A DNA stretch of 34,366 nt from positions 1 through 34,366 of the forward strand of contig QHRW01000031.1 in assembly GCA_003220265.1 (NCBI GenBank), in the 5' to 3' direction. The notes beneath the pieces were generated by a model. That model did no database searches and was not told the DNA's origin. It saw only the letters and a program-made list of their open reading frames with translations. Of this stretch, positions 7,581 through 15,540 are shown piece by piece. Source of the stretch: Candidatus Rokuibacteriota bacterium. GTDB lineage: Bacteria > Methylomirabilota > Methylomirabilia > Rokubacteriales > CSP1-6. Numbering within the stretch: position 1 is the first letter of the stretch; each line of letters begins with the position of its first letter. The position numbers and the translations under genes were made by a program.

Positions 7581-8608
7581 AGGCCCTCGCGTTCAACGAG
7601 TTCGGCGGCCCCGACAAGCTCAAGCTGCAGGACGTCCCCGATCCTAAGATCAAGCCGAACGAGGTGCTGGTCCGCGTCCGCGCGTGCGCGCTGAACCATC
7701 TCGACATCTTCGTGCGCGAGGGCATTCCCATGCTGAAGACGCCCCTGCCCTTCTGGACGGGCTGCGATATCGCCGGCGAGATCGCCGAGGTGGGCGCCGG
7801 CGTGCAGGGCGTCAAGACCGGCGACCGCGTGGCCGTGAATCCCAACCTCACGTGCGACCGCTGCGAGTTCTGCGCCCAGGGCGAGGACAGCCTGTGCGTG
7901 AAGTACGGCATCCTCGGCGAGCACGTACCCGGCGGCCTCGCGGAGTACGTGGCCGTCCGCGCCGACAACGTGCTATCCCTGCCCGCGAAGATCTCCTTCG
8001 AGGAGGCCGCGTCCTTCGTCCTCACCAACATGACGGCGTGGCGCATGGTGGTGACCCAGGGCCAGGTGCGCCCGGGCCAGGACGTGCTCGTCATCGGCGT
8101 CGGCGGCGGCGTGTCGTCCACGGCCGTGCAGATCGCGCGCCTCTGCGGCGCGCGCGTCATCGTGACCTCATCCGACGACGCCAAGCTCGAGAAGGCCAAG
8201 GCGCTCGGCGCGGAGGTGGGGATCAACTACAAGAAGAATCCCGCCTGGGCCAAGGACGTCTTCGAGGCCACCGGCAAGCGCGGCGTGGACGTCGTCATCG
8301 AGAACGTCGGCGCCGCCACCTGGAAAGACTCGATCCGCTCGCTCAAGGGCGGCGGCCGCCTCGTCACCTGCGGCGCGACCTCCGGCCCTGTCGGCGAGAC
8401 GCTGATCCCGCTCGTGTTCTGGAAGCAGGTCCACATCATCGGCTCCACCATGGCCAACCGGAAGGAATTCCACGACGTGATGGGCCAGCTCTTCGCTGGA
8501 CGGCTCAAGGCCATCATCGACGAGGTCGTGCCGCTCAAGGACGGCGCCGCCGCCCAGCAGCGCCTGGCCGAGGGCAAGCAGTTCGGCAAGATTGTCCTCA
8601 CGCCGTAA
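7577..8608 (+). CDS. Zinc-binding medium-chain alcohol dehydrogenase/quinone reductase-like
   Basis: The 343-residue MDR-family enzyme has the GroES-like catalytic domain (ALNHLDIFVREG, FWTGCDIAGEIAEVG, GDRVAVNP). The structural zinc lobe CDRCEFCAQGEDSLC holds all four cysteines. A Rossmann domain follows with VLVIGVGGGVSSTAVQIARLCGARVIVTSS. It ends with the FGKIVLTP strand typical of the family. It should oxidise an alcohol or reduce an enone or aldehyde with NAD(P). The ATG overlaps the preceding stop as ATGA, so it is co-translated with the LLM enzyme, and 18 nt separate it from the iron-sulfur subunit downstream. This arrangement suggests consecutive steps in one oxidative pathway. The substrate is not identifiable. 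Confidence 0.92.
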   Translation: MKALAFNEFGGPDKLKLQDVPDPKIKPNEVLVRVRACALNHLDIFVREGIPMLKTPLPFWTGCDIAGEIAEVGAGVQGVKTGDRVAVNPNLTCDRCEFCAQGEDSLCVKYGILGEHVPGGLAEYVAVRADNVLSLPAKISFEEAASFVLTNMTAWRMVVTQGQVRPGQDVLVIGVGGGVSSTAVQIARLCGARVIVTSSDDAKLEKAKALGAEVGINYKKNPAWAKDVFEATGKRGVDVVIENVGAATWKDSIRSLKGGGRLVTCGATSGPVGETLIPLVFWKQVHIIGSTMANRKEFHDVMGQLFAGRLKAIIDEVVPLKDGAAAQQRLAEGKQFGKIVLTP

Positions 8609-8626
8609 ATCACGGGAGGGCTCCGC

Positions 8627-9085
8627 ATGATCGCCCTGAACGTCAATGGCAAGGCGCAGCAAGTGGACGTCGAGCCGGACACGCCGCTGTTGTGGGTGCT
8701 GCGTGACTCGCTCGACCTGACCGGCACCAAGTACGGCTGCGGCATCGCCCAGTGCGGCGCCTGCACCGTGCACATGGACGGGCAGCCCGTGCGCTCGTGC
8801 GTGACGCCGGTGACGGCGGCCGCCGGCAAGAAGATCGTCACGATCGAGGGGCTCGACGCGCGGGCCGAGCACCCGCTGCAGAAGGCGTGGGTGGCCGAGC
8901 AGGTGCCCCAGTGCGGCTACTGCCAGTCCGGGCAGATCATGTCGGCGGCCGCACTCCTCGCGCGCACGCCGAACCCCACGGATGCGCAGATCGACGACGC
9001 CATGGGCGGCAACATCTGCCGCTGCGGCACGTACCAGCGTATCCGCCAGGCCATTCACCGCGCCGCGAAGGGAGGCAAGTCATGA
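8627..9085 (+). CDS. (2Fe-2S) small subunit of a molybdenum hydroxylase
   Basis: The 152-residue protein is the iron-sulfur subunit of the xanthine dehydrogenase/isoquinoline 1-oxidoreductase family. The N-terminal plant-ferredoxin-type cluster shows [15 protein letters not shown] then SC. The C-terminal four-helix domain shows [10 protein letters not shown] and ICRCGTY, completing eight cluster cysteines for two [2Fe-2S] centres. It passes electrons from the molybdenum site in the next gene product. GGGAGGG upstream of ATG 8627 is a good ribosome binding site. Its TGA overlaps the ATG of the large subunit. No FAD subunit is present, as in the IorAB two-subunit type. It has no signal peptide of its own and would have to be exported folded together with the Tat-signal-bearing partner. 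Confidence 0.95.
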   Translation: MIALNVNGKAQQVDVEPDTPLLWVLRDSLDLTGTKYGCGIAQCGACTVHMDGQPVRSCVTPVTAAAGKKIVTIEGLDARAEHPLQKAWVAEQVPQCGYCQSGQIMSAAALLARTPNPTDAQIDDAMGGNICRCGTYQRIRQAIHRAAKGGKS

Positions 9086-11235
9086 ACCGCCTCCAGCTTT
9101 CCCGTCGCCAGCTCCTGAAGGGCTCGGCCGCGCTCGGCGCCGGGCTCGTCATCGGCTTCCGCCTGCCGCTCGGCGCCGACGCCCAGCAGCCGGCCGAGCC
9201 CGGCAAGTTCGCGCCCAACCAGTGGTTCAGCATCGACCGCGACGGTCAGGTGACCATCGTCAACTCCGTGCCGGAGATGGGCCAGGGCACGAGCACGTCG
9301 ATGCCGATGATCGTTGCCGACGAGCTCGACGTCGATCTCTCGAAGGTGAAGGTCGAGCAGGCGCCCGCCAACCCGAAGGTCTACGGCAACCCGGTGACGG
9401 GCGCGCAATCCTACGGCGGCAGCCGCGGCATCCGTGACCATCTCGCCACGTGGCGCAAGGCCGGCGCCGCCGGCCGCCAGATGCTCAAGCAGGCGGCCGC
9501 CAACGAGTGGGGCGTGCCGGTCGAGGAGGTCGAGACCGAGCCGGGCGCCGTCGTGCACAAGAAGAGTGGGCGCAAGCTGCTCTACGGCCAGCTCGTGGAC
9601 AAGGCCCAGCAGCTTCCGGTGCCGCAGGACCCCAAGCTCAAGACGCCGGGCGAGTTCCGGTACATCGGCAAGGAGTACGCGCGGATCGACCTGCCGTCGA
9701 AGACCGACGGCAAGGCCATCTACGGTTACGACGTCAAGGTGCCGGGCATGCTGATCGCGTCGATCGAGCGCATTCCCGTCGTCTCCGGCGCCAAGGTGAA
9801 GAGCTTCGACGCCACCGCCGCCAAGCAGGTCAAGGGCGTCAAGCAGGTCGTGCAGGTCACCAGCGGCGTGGCCGTCGTGGCCGACACCACGTGGGCGGCG
9901 CTCAAGGGGCGCCGCGCGCTCAAGGTCGAGTGGGACGACGGCCCGCTGGCCAACCTGTCGAGCGCGCAGATCAGCAAGGAGTACCGCGAGCTGATCAAGC
10001 AGCCCGGCATGGAGGCGCGCAAGGTTGGCGACGCGGAACGGGCGCTGTTGAGCGGCTCGGGCAAGGCGCTGGACGCCTTCTACGAGGTGCCGTTCCTCGA
10101 GCACGTCTGCATGGAGCCGATGAACTGCACGGCCCAGGTCACCCCGAACGGAGTCACGTTGTGGGCGCCCACGCAGAATCCCGGCGGCTCCCAGGCCATC
10201 GCCGCCAAGCTGGCCGGCGTACAGCCCGAGCAGGTCATCGTCAACACCACGATGCTGGGCGGCGGCTTCGGGCGCCGCGGCGAGCTCGACTTCGTCATCG
10301 ACGCCGTCGAGACGGCGAAAGCCGTCAACGCGCCGGTGAAGGTCGTGTGGACGCGCGAGGACGACATCCGGCACGGCTTCTACCGGCCGGCGACGTACAA
10401 CCACTTTCGCGCCCGGCTCGATGCGCAGGGCCAACCGGAAGCCTGGTGGCACCGGATCGTCGGTCCCGGCATCCTGATCCAGAAGGGGCGAGCCAAGGCC
10501 GGCACGGTGGACGGCGCGGCGGTCTCCGGCGCCGCCGACGTGCCGTACGACGTGCCGAACATCCGGGTCGAGTGGAAGGAGAAGGACTTCGGCGTGCCGG
10601 TGGGCTTCTGGCGCTCGGTCGGCGCCTCGCAGAACATCTTCATCGTGGAGTCGTTCATGGACGAGCTGGCGCACGCGGCCGGCAAGGATCCCTACGAGTA
10701 TCGCCGCGCGCTCCTCGGCAAGGCCAAGCGCCACAAGGCGGTGCTCGAGCTCGCCGCGCAGAAAGCCAACTGGGGAGCGCCGCTGCCGGCGGGCCGTGCG
10801 CGCGGCATCGCGGTGGCGTTTTCCTACGGCTCCTACGCCGCCCACGTCAGCGAGGTCTCGCTGGCGCCCGACGGCAAGGTGCGCGTGCACAAGATCACCT
10901 GCGCCATCGACTGCGGCATCGCGGTCAATCCCGACCAGGTCCGGGCGCAGATGGAAGGCGGCGCCGTGTACGCGCTGACGGCGGCGTTCTACAACGCCAT
11001 CACGCTCGACAAGGGACGCGTGCAGCAGTCCAACTTCCACGACTACCCGATGATGCGCATCGCCGAGATGCCGCAGGTGGAGACGCACATCCTCGACTCC
11101 GGCGAGGCGCCGGGCGGGCTGGGCGAGCCGGGCGTGCCGTCGGTGGCCCCGTCGGTCACCAACGCGCTCTTCCTGCTGACGGGCAAGCGCATCCGCTCGC
11201 TGCCCATCAAGGCCGAGGATCTGAAGAAGGCATGA
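9082..11235 (+). CDS. Tat-exported molybdenum-binding large subunit (IorB-like)
   Basis: The 717-residue protein begins with a twin-arginine signal (SRRQLLKG at residues 7-14 followed by a hydrophobic stretch ending GADAQQ), so the holoenzyme is expected in the periplasm. It is a molybdopterin-cytosine-dinucleotide hydroxylase subunit: [24 protein letters not shown] (about 392-400), the SVGASQN segment, DCGIAVNP, and the catalytic glutamate in GLGEPGVPS (Glu682). It is most like isoquinoline 1-oxidoreductase beta and the single-chain aldehyde or N-heterocycle hydroxylases. The ATG at 9082 overlaps the small-subunit stop, with GGAGG at 9071-9075. A DUF6152-like gene follows with another overlap. 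The physiological substrate is unknown. Confidence 0.93.
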   Translation: MNRLQLSRRQLLKGSAALGAGLVIGFRLPLGADAQQPAEPGKFAPNQWFSIDRDGQVTIVNSVPEMGQGTSTSMPMIVADELDVDLSKVKVEQAPANPKVYGNPVTGAQSYGGSRGIRDHLATWRKAGAAGRQMLKQAAANEWGVPVEEVETEPGAVVHKKSGRKLLYGQLVDKAQQLPVPQDPKLKTPGEFRYIGKEYARIDLPSKTDGKAIYGYDVKVPGMLIASIERIPVVSGAKVKSFDATAAKQVKGVKQVVQVTSGVAVVADTTWAALKGRRALKVEWDDGPLANLSSAQISKEYRELIKQPGMEARKVGDAERALLSGSGKALDAFYEVPFLEHVCMEPMNCTAQVTPNGVTLWAPTQNPGGSQAIAAKLAGVQPEQVIVNTTMLGGGFGRRGELDFVIDAVETAKAVNAPVKVVWTREDDIRHGFYRPATYNHFRARLDAQGQPEAWWHRIVGPGILIQKGRAKAGTVDGAAVSGAADVPYDVPNIRVEWKEKDFGVPVGFWRSVGASQNIFIVESFMDELAHAAGKDPYEYRRALLGKAKRHKAVLELAAQKANWGAPLPAGRARGIAVAFSYGSYAAHVSEVSLAPDGKVRVHKITCAIDCGIAVNPDQVRAQMEGGAVYALTAAFYNAITLDKGRVQQSNFHDYPMMRIAEMPQVETHILDSGEAPGGLGEPGVPSVAPSVTNALFLLTGKRIRSLPIKAEDLKKA

Positions 11236-11591
11236 CGTCAGGATTCATCCGCCTGGCCGTGGCCGGCGCCGGGCTCCTGCTCGGCGCCGCCACGGCGGCG
11301 GCGCACCACGGCTGGAGCGGGTACGACTCCGGCAAGGAGCTCACGCTCACGGGCACCATCGAGGCGTCCGGCTACGAGCACCCGCACGGCGCCGTGCGGC
11401 TGAAGACGCCGGGCAAGACCTGGAACGTCGTCCTCGCCCCGCCCTCGCGCATGGAGAACCGCGGCCTCAAGCGCGAGATGCTGGCGCCCGGCACGGCGGC
11501 CACGGTCGTCGGCTATCCGAACCGCACCGATCCCGACGAGATGCGCGCCGAGCGCATCACCGTCGCCGGCAAGACCACCGAACTGCGCTGA
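11232..11591 (+). CDS. Exported DUF6152-like small protein
   Basis: The 119-residue protein has a signal peptide (hydrophobic 8-20, cleavage expected after ATAAA, residue 24). The mature form would start with HHGWSGYD, a histidine-first N-terminus reminiscent of DUF6152 proteins. A beta-rich domain follows (LTLTGTIEASGYEHPHGAVRL, NVVLAPPSRM, TVVGYPNR). The ATG overlaps the stop of the large molybdenum subunit and the TGA overlaps the next ATG, so it is embedded in the operon. Its role is unknown; periplasmic location next to the exported hydroxylase suggests an accessory or metal-related function, which is inference from context. Confidence 0.78.
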   Translation: MTSGFIRLAVAGAGLLLGAATAAAHHGWSGYDSGKELTLTGTIEASGYEHPHGAVRLKTPGKTWNVVLAPPSRMENRGLKREMLAPGTAATVVGYPNRTDPDEMRAERITVAGKTTELR

Positions 11592-12085
11592 TGCACTCCG
11601 CGGCCGGGCCCGCCTGGGCGGTCTGGCTGGAAGCGACCTCGATCGGCACGGCCATGCGGCAGTGGCTGTGGCTCTACCCCATCGTCGAGATCGTCCACAT
11701 CGTCGGCTTCGTCGTCCTGGTCGGCGCCGCCTTCATGTTCGACCTGCGTCTACTGGGCCTGGCCCGTGGGGTGCCGGTGAGCGCGCTGGCCGATCACCTG
11801 CTGCGCTGGGCGCGCTGGGCGCTCGTGCTGGTGGTGCCGACGGGCTCGCTGATGTTCATCGCCCATGCGACCGAGATGTCCTCCAACCCCGCCTTCCGCC
11901 TCAAGCTCCTGCTGATCGCCGCCGCCTTCCTCAACGCCGGCCTCTTCCACCGCTGGCCCTTCCGCGCCGTCGGCGACTGGGACACCGAGATCGCCGCGCC
12001 GCTGCCGGCCAAGCTGGCCGGCGCGCTGTCGCTGGGGTTGTGGACGGGCGTCCTCGCCTGCGGCCGGCTGCTTGCCTACTTTTAG
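11591..12085 (+). CDS. Four-helix membrane protein, DUF6644-like
   Basis: The 164-residue integral membrane protein has about four hydrophobic segments (near 27-50, 72-92, 103-119 and 139-160). The first helix contains EIVHIVGF with His36, and His92 (FIAHATEM) and His120 (LFHRWP) are also at helix ends. Such patterns occur in CopD/DUF2214-type membrane proteins that may bind haem. I assign it tentatively to DUF6644. The start ATG shares its A with the preceding TGA. It closes the molybdenum hydroxylase operon and could receive electrons from it, but this is speculation; no cytochrome c gene is present. A strong GC hairpin follows its stop. Confidence 0.75.
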   Translation: MHSAAGPAWAVWLEATSIGTAMRQWLWLYPIVEIVHIVGFVVLVGAAFMFDLRLLGLARGVPVSALADHLLRWARWALVLVVPTGSLMFIAHATEMSSNPAFRLKLLLIAAAFLNAGLFHRWPFRAVGDWDTEIAAPLPAKLAGALSLGLWTGVLACGRLLAYF

Positions 12086-12090
12086 TGCTC

Positions 12091-12114
12091 GGAGGGGGGC
12101 TTCGCCCCCCTTCC
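12091..12114 (+). terminator. GC hairpin after the hydroxylase operon, possible terminator
   Basis: GGGGGG at 12094-12099 pairs with CCCCCC at 12105-12110 around CTTCG. Flanking bases (A12093-T12111 and G12091-C12113, with a G-U between) can lengthen the stem to about ten pairs. It begins six bases after the stop of the membrane protein. There is no run of T after it, so classical intrinsic termination is doubtful; it may stabilise the 3' end. Confidence 0.4.
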
Positions 12115-12124
12115 GACCCTCGTC

Positions 12125-12190
12125 GCACGCCTGACGGCGTGCTCCTCGGTGCCTCCCCCCAGGTCAGGATTGCGCCGGCGAAGCCGGCGC
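12125..12190. repeat. Two further perfect palindromes in the intergenic region
   Basis: GCACGCC (12125-12131) pairs with GGCGTGC (12136-12142) around TGAC. GCGCCGGC (12172-12179) pairs with GCCGGCGC (12183-12190) around GAA. With the hairpin at 12091 this makes three strong stems in 100 bp of the otherwise gene-free 12086-12237 stretch. The arrangement resembles a REP or BIME-type intergenic repeat, but no second copy is seen in this window. Confidence 0.45.
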
Positions 12191-12237
12191 TCGAAAGGCT
12201 GAACGGTGGCGCGAGATAGCGTGTGCATAATGCAGTG

Positions 12238-13470
12238 ATGAAAACGCTGGCGATTCTCGTTGGTGGTGGGCCGGCGCCCGGGATCAATGCGGTCATCGCG
12301 GCGGCCACGATCGAAGCGCGCAACCACGGCCTGCGCGTGCTGGGCTGCTACGACGGCTTCAAGTGGCTGGCCCTGGGCGACACCCAGCACGTCGTGGATC
12401 TCGAGATCAACGACACCTCGCGTATCCACTTCGACGGCGGCTCGATCATCCGCACCTCGCGCACCAATCCGACGAAGACGCCGGAGGGCGTGCAGCACGT
12501 GGCCGAGGCGCTCAAGCGGCTGGGCGTCGATCACCTGCTCACGATCGGCGGCGACGACACTGCGTTCGCGTCGTCGCGGCTGGCCAAGGCGCTCGAGGGG
12601 CTCACCGTCGCCCACGTGCCGAAGACGATCGACAACGACCTGCCGCTGCCGAGCGACATCGTCACCTTCGGCTTCACGACGGCCTGCAACCTCGGCAAGG
12701 AGCTCGTCCGCAATCTCATGCAGGACGCGAGCACCACCGAGCGCTGGTTCTTCGTCAGCGTGATGGGCCGCCACGCCGGCCACCTGGCGCTGGGCATCGG
12801 CGGCTCCGCCGGCGCCACGGTCACGCTCATCGCCGAGGAATTCCCGGAGCCGCAGATCAGCCTGGATCGCCTGGCCGACGTGCTGGAGGGCGCCATCATC
12901 AAGCGCCGGGCCCACGGCCGCGAGCAGGGCGTGGCGATCCTCTCCGAGGGTCTCGCCGAGAAGCTCGATCCCAAGACGCTCGGCCCCGTCGAGCGCGACG
13001 CCTACGGCAACGTGCGGCTGGCCGAGCTCGACCTCGGCCGCCTGCTCAAGGAGCGCGTCAGCGCGAGCCTCAAGGCGCGCGGCGTCGACGTGACGATCGT
13101 CGCCAAGGAGATGGGCTACGAGCTGCGCTGCGCGCCGCCGGGCGCGCACGACATCCAGTACTGCCGCAGCCTCGGCTACTGGGCCACGCGCTTCCTGCTG
13201 GAGGGCGGCAGCAACGCGATGGTGACGATCCAGGCCGGGCGCCTGGTGCCGGTGCCGTTCGGCCTCATGATGGATCCCAAGACCGGCAAGATCCGCGTGC
13301 GCTACGCGGACGTCGAGTCCGAGATGTACCAGACCCTCGCCGCCTACATGATCCGCCTCAAGCCCGAGGACTTCGACGATCCGGCCCACGTGGCGGTGCT
13401 GGCCAAGGCCGGCAACCTCGATCCCGCCGAGTTCACGCGCCGCTTCGCCCCGACCGTCGGCCGCCGCTAG
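12238..13470 (+). CDS. 6-phosphofructokinase family, probably diphosphate-dependent
   Basis: The 410-residue kinase has the PFK fold: LVGGGPAPGINAV (7-19), GCYDGFKWL, TNPTKTPEG, IGGDDT (103-108), PKTIDND (128-134) and MGRHAGH (176-182). It phosphorylates fructose 6-phosphate. The second Asp of GGDD and the Lys of PKTID are residues associated with pyrophosphate rather than ATP use (ATP enzymes typically have GGDG and PGTID), so I predict a reversible PPi-PFK. The ATG at 12238 gives the expected N-terminus; GTG at 12223 or 12235 are alternatives. No Shine-Dalgarno is seen, but CATAAT at 12226-12231 ends seven bases before the ATG, so the mRNA may be leaderless. It stands alone between operons, 76 nt before the next gene. 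Confidence 0.9.
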   Translation: MKTLAILVGGGPAPGINAVIAAATIEARNHGLRVLGCYDGFKWLALGDTQHVVDLEINDTSRIHFDGGSIIRTSRTNPTKTPEGVQHVAEALKRLGVDHLLTIGGDDTAFASSRLAKALEGLTVAHVPKTIDNDLPLPSDIVTFGFTTACNLGKELVRNLMQDASTTERWFFVSVMGRHAGHLALGIGGSAGATVTLIAEEFPEPQISLDRLADVLEGAIIKRRAHGREQGVAILSEGLAEKLDPKTLGPVERDAYGNVRLAELDLGRLLKERVSASLKARGVDVTIVAKEMGYELRCAPPGAHDIQYCRSLGYWATRFLLEGGSNAMVTIQAGRLVPVPFGLMMDPKTGKIRVRYADVESEMYQTLAAYMIRLKPEDFDDPAHVAVLAKAGNLDPAEFTRRFAPTVGRR

Positions 13471-13546
13471 CGCGCCACCTCCGGCTGGACAGCCGCGCAG
13501 GAATTCCCTACCCTGCGTGGGCGGGCACGCTCCGCGGGAGGACGTC

Positions 13547-14698
13547 ATGAAAGTCGGCATCGCGCTCAACATGCTCCAGAAGGAAGGCCGCTCCGACGCC
13601 GACGTGTTCGCCGAGCACCTGGCCCTGGGCGACCTCGCCGAGCCGCTGGGCTTCGACTCGCTCTTCGCCCTGGAGCACCACTTCACGGGCTACGCGATGT
13701 CGCCGTCGCCGACCCAGCTCCTCTCGTACTTCGCCGGCCGCACGCGCCGCCTCACACTCGGCACCGCCGTCATCGTCCTGCCGTGGCACGATCCCGTGCG
13801 CGTCGCCGAGGAGATCGCGCTGCTCGACGTGCTGTCGGGCGGCCGCTGCCTCTTCGGCTTCGGCCGCGGCGCCGCCAGCGTCGAGTACGCCGGCATGCGG
13901 GTGCCGATGGAGGAGGCCCGGGCCCGCTTCGTCGAGTCGGCCCGGATCGTGGTGATGGCGCTCACGCAGGAATCCTTCGAGTGGAAGGGGGAGTTCTTCA
14001 CGATCCCGCGCACCGCGATCCGCCCGCGGCCCATCTCGCACCCGGAGCGCCGCTTCTACGCCTCGTCGGTCAGCCCCGAGTCCGCGGAGATCATGGCCAA
14101 GCTGGGCTTCGGCGTCCTCGTCGTCATGCAGAACGAGTGGGCCAAGGCCGCCGAGGACATCCAGCGCTACCGCGACATCGCCGCCTCCGTCGGCCACACG
14201 CCGCGGCCGCCCATCATCCTGACCAACATCTCGGTGGCCGAGAGCCGGAGCGAGGCCGAGGACCGCGCGAAGACGTACCTCAGTCGCAAGTGGGACTCGA
14301 TCGACGCCCACTATCACTTCTCCGACGGCCACCTCGCCTCGGTGAAGGGCTACGAGTTCTACGGCGGCATGGCCAAGACGTACTCCAAGATGAAGGACGA
14401 GGGCTTCCGCAAGAAGGCCACCGACTTCTACGTCAAGATCCAGATCGTGGGGACGCCCGACGACTGCGTCCAGCAGGTGGCCGAGCTGCAGCGCCTCACC
14501 GGCGTCGATCATCTCGCGACGGAGTTCGGCTACGGCGGCATGCCCCACGAGCAGGCCGAGCTCAACATGCGCCTGTTCGCCGAGCGGGTGATGCCGACGC
14601 TGCAGCGCGATCGCGCGTTTGCCGGTCCCGCGCGGCCGGCGAGCGATGGCGCGCCGCGGCCGGCGACCGCGGGCGGCGGTGTGTTCGCGCCCGCGTAG
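13547..14698 (+). CDS. LLM-class flavin-dependent monooxygenase (luciferase-like)
   Basis: The 383-residue protein belongs to the bacterial-luciferase-like monooxygenases that use reduced flavin and oxygen. Signs are GFDSLFALEHHFTGYAMSPSP (histidines at the flavin site), RLTLGTAVIVLPWHDPVRVAEEIALLD, GRCLFGFGRG and the mid-protein FEWKGEFF followed by IPRTAIRPRP. The C-terminal part holds GTPDDCVQQV and a Gly/Met-rich loop. The last 30 residues are Ala/Pro/Arg-rich and probably disordered. The ATG at 13547 is supported by GGGAGG at 13536-13541. It differs clearly from the LLM enzyme at 6561, which is of another subgroup. The substrate is unknown. The convergent Nudix gene ends 11 nt downstream. 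Confidence 0.9.
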   Translation: MKVGIALNMLQKEGRSDADVFAEHLALGDLAEPLGFDSLFALEHHFTGYAMSPSPTQLLSYFAGRTRRLTLGTAVIVLPWHDPVRVAEEIALLDVLSGGRCLFGFGRGAASVEYAGMRVPMEEARARFVESARIVVMALTQESFEWKGEFFTIPRTAIRPRPISHPERRFYASSVSPESAEIMAKLGFGVLVVMQNEWAKAAEDIQRYRDIAASVGHTPRPPIILTNISVAESRSEAEDRAKTYLSRKWDSIDAHYHFSDGHLASVKGYEFYGGMAKTYSKMKDEGFRKKATDFYVKIQIVGTPDDCVQQVAELQRLTGVDHLATEFGYGGMPHEQAELNMRLFAERVMPTLQRDRAFAGPARPASDGAPRPATAGGGVFAPA

Positions 14699-14709
14699 CA
14701 ACCTCGCGC

Positions 14710-15522
14710 CTAGAAGTACCCCGGATCCCCCGGCATCAGGATCGTGCGCTCGTCGCCCTGCATGACGACGCGCGGGCGGATGGTCGTGACCACCCCGTCC
14801 TTCAGGCGATCGAGCGCGTGGGCGGTATCGCGGGCGCCGTCGAAGAGCATGAGGTTCTTCACGGTGGGATTGCGCAGCGAGATCTCGCCGCGCTGCTGCG
14901 CCTCGACCGCCTCGCGCGGCGTCAGCCACTTGAGGTCGGTCATCTCGAAGTCGTCGCCGCTGGCCTGCTGGCCGGCCGGGGCCGGCGCGGCGAAGAAGCG
15001 CGTGTCGAAGCGCAGCGGCTGCTCCTCGGGCGTGATCCAGTGGGCGAAGTACACGAGCCGGTCGGTGGCGAGCGTCAGGCGCTCGGTGCGGATCATGGTC
15101 CAGAACGCGGCGTTCTGGCGATGGCAGGCCTTGCGGTACTCGGCGAAGCGCGGCGGCGTGACGTCCACGTCGCGGCCGGTGGCATCGACGGCCAGCAGGA
15201 GGCCCGCCTCCTCGAACGTCTCGCGGATGGCGCCGATCCAGTAGCCCAATGCCGTGCGCGGCGCGTCCTCCAGCCCGAGGCGGCGCGCGGCCTCCTTCAT
15301 CTCGAGGCCGCGACACCAGCGCGCGGCGTCCTCGGGATTGTCGCCCGCGTCGATCTTGCCACCGGGGAACACGAAGTCCCCGGCGGCGAACTTCGACTTC
15401 AGATGGCGGCGCATCAGCAGGCACTCGACGCCGCCGTCGGGACGGTCGCGGAGCAGCACGAGCGTGGCGGCGGGCGACGGAACGGCGGGCGTTTGTTTGA
15501 CGGGCACGACGTAGTGTGCCAC
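14710..15522 (-). CDS. Nudix hydrolase with an interrupted Nudix box (NUDT19/RP2-like)
   Basis: The approximately 270-residue protein contains LVLLRD, FVFPGGKIDAGD (GGK at 54-56) and RETFEEAG (100-107). These are the two halves of the Nudix box, but about 40 residues separate them instead of a few. That insertion is characteristic of the NUDT19-like branch, whose studied members hydrolyse CoA and acyl-CoA. The C-terminal half has LVYFAHWITPEEQPLRFDTRFF and LKWLTPREAV, as in that branch. No ATG precedes the conserved region. GTG 15522 is the tentative start; GTG 15507 or in-frame GTGs further upstream would also work. The divergent sensor gene starts at 15541, so the two share a very short promoter region. 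Confidence 0.85.
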   Translation of the reverse strand: MAHYVVPVKQTPAVPSPAATLVLLRDRPDGGVECLLMRRHLKSKFAAGDFVFPGGKIDAGDNPEDAARWCRGLEMKEAARRLGLEDAPRTALGYWIGAIRETFEEAGLLLAVDATGRDVDVTPPRFAEYRKACHRQNAAFWTMIRTERLTLATDRLVYFAHWITPEEQPLRFDTRFFAAPAPAGQQASGDDFEMTDLKWLTPREAVEAQQRGEISLRNPTVKNLMLFDGARDTAHALDRLKDGVVTTIRPRVVMQGDERTILMPGDPGYF

Positions 15523-15540
15523 GATGCTCGCGACTTTGTC

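Noticed and set aside
9055..11088. A 677-codon minus-strand frame opposite the molybdenum large subunit
   Set aside because: Compositional shadow; no motif, start signal or neighbour supports it.
12091..12190. CRISPR or tandem repeat array
   Set aside because: The palindromes differ in sequence and are not spaced repeats; no array is present in the window.
13783..15540. A long plus-strand extension upstream of the membrane sensor
   Set aside because: It overlaps the LLM enzyme and the Nudix gene in other frames and reads as low-complexity Arg/Ala sequence; the sensor's hydrophobic N-terminus begins at ATG 15541.
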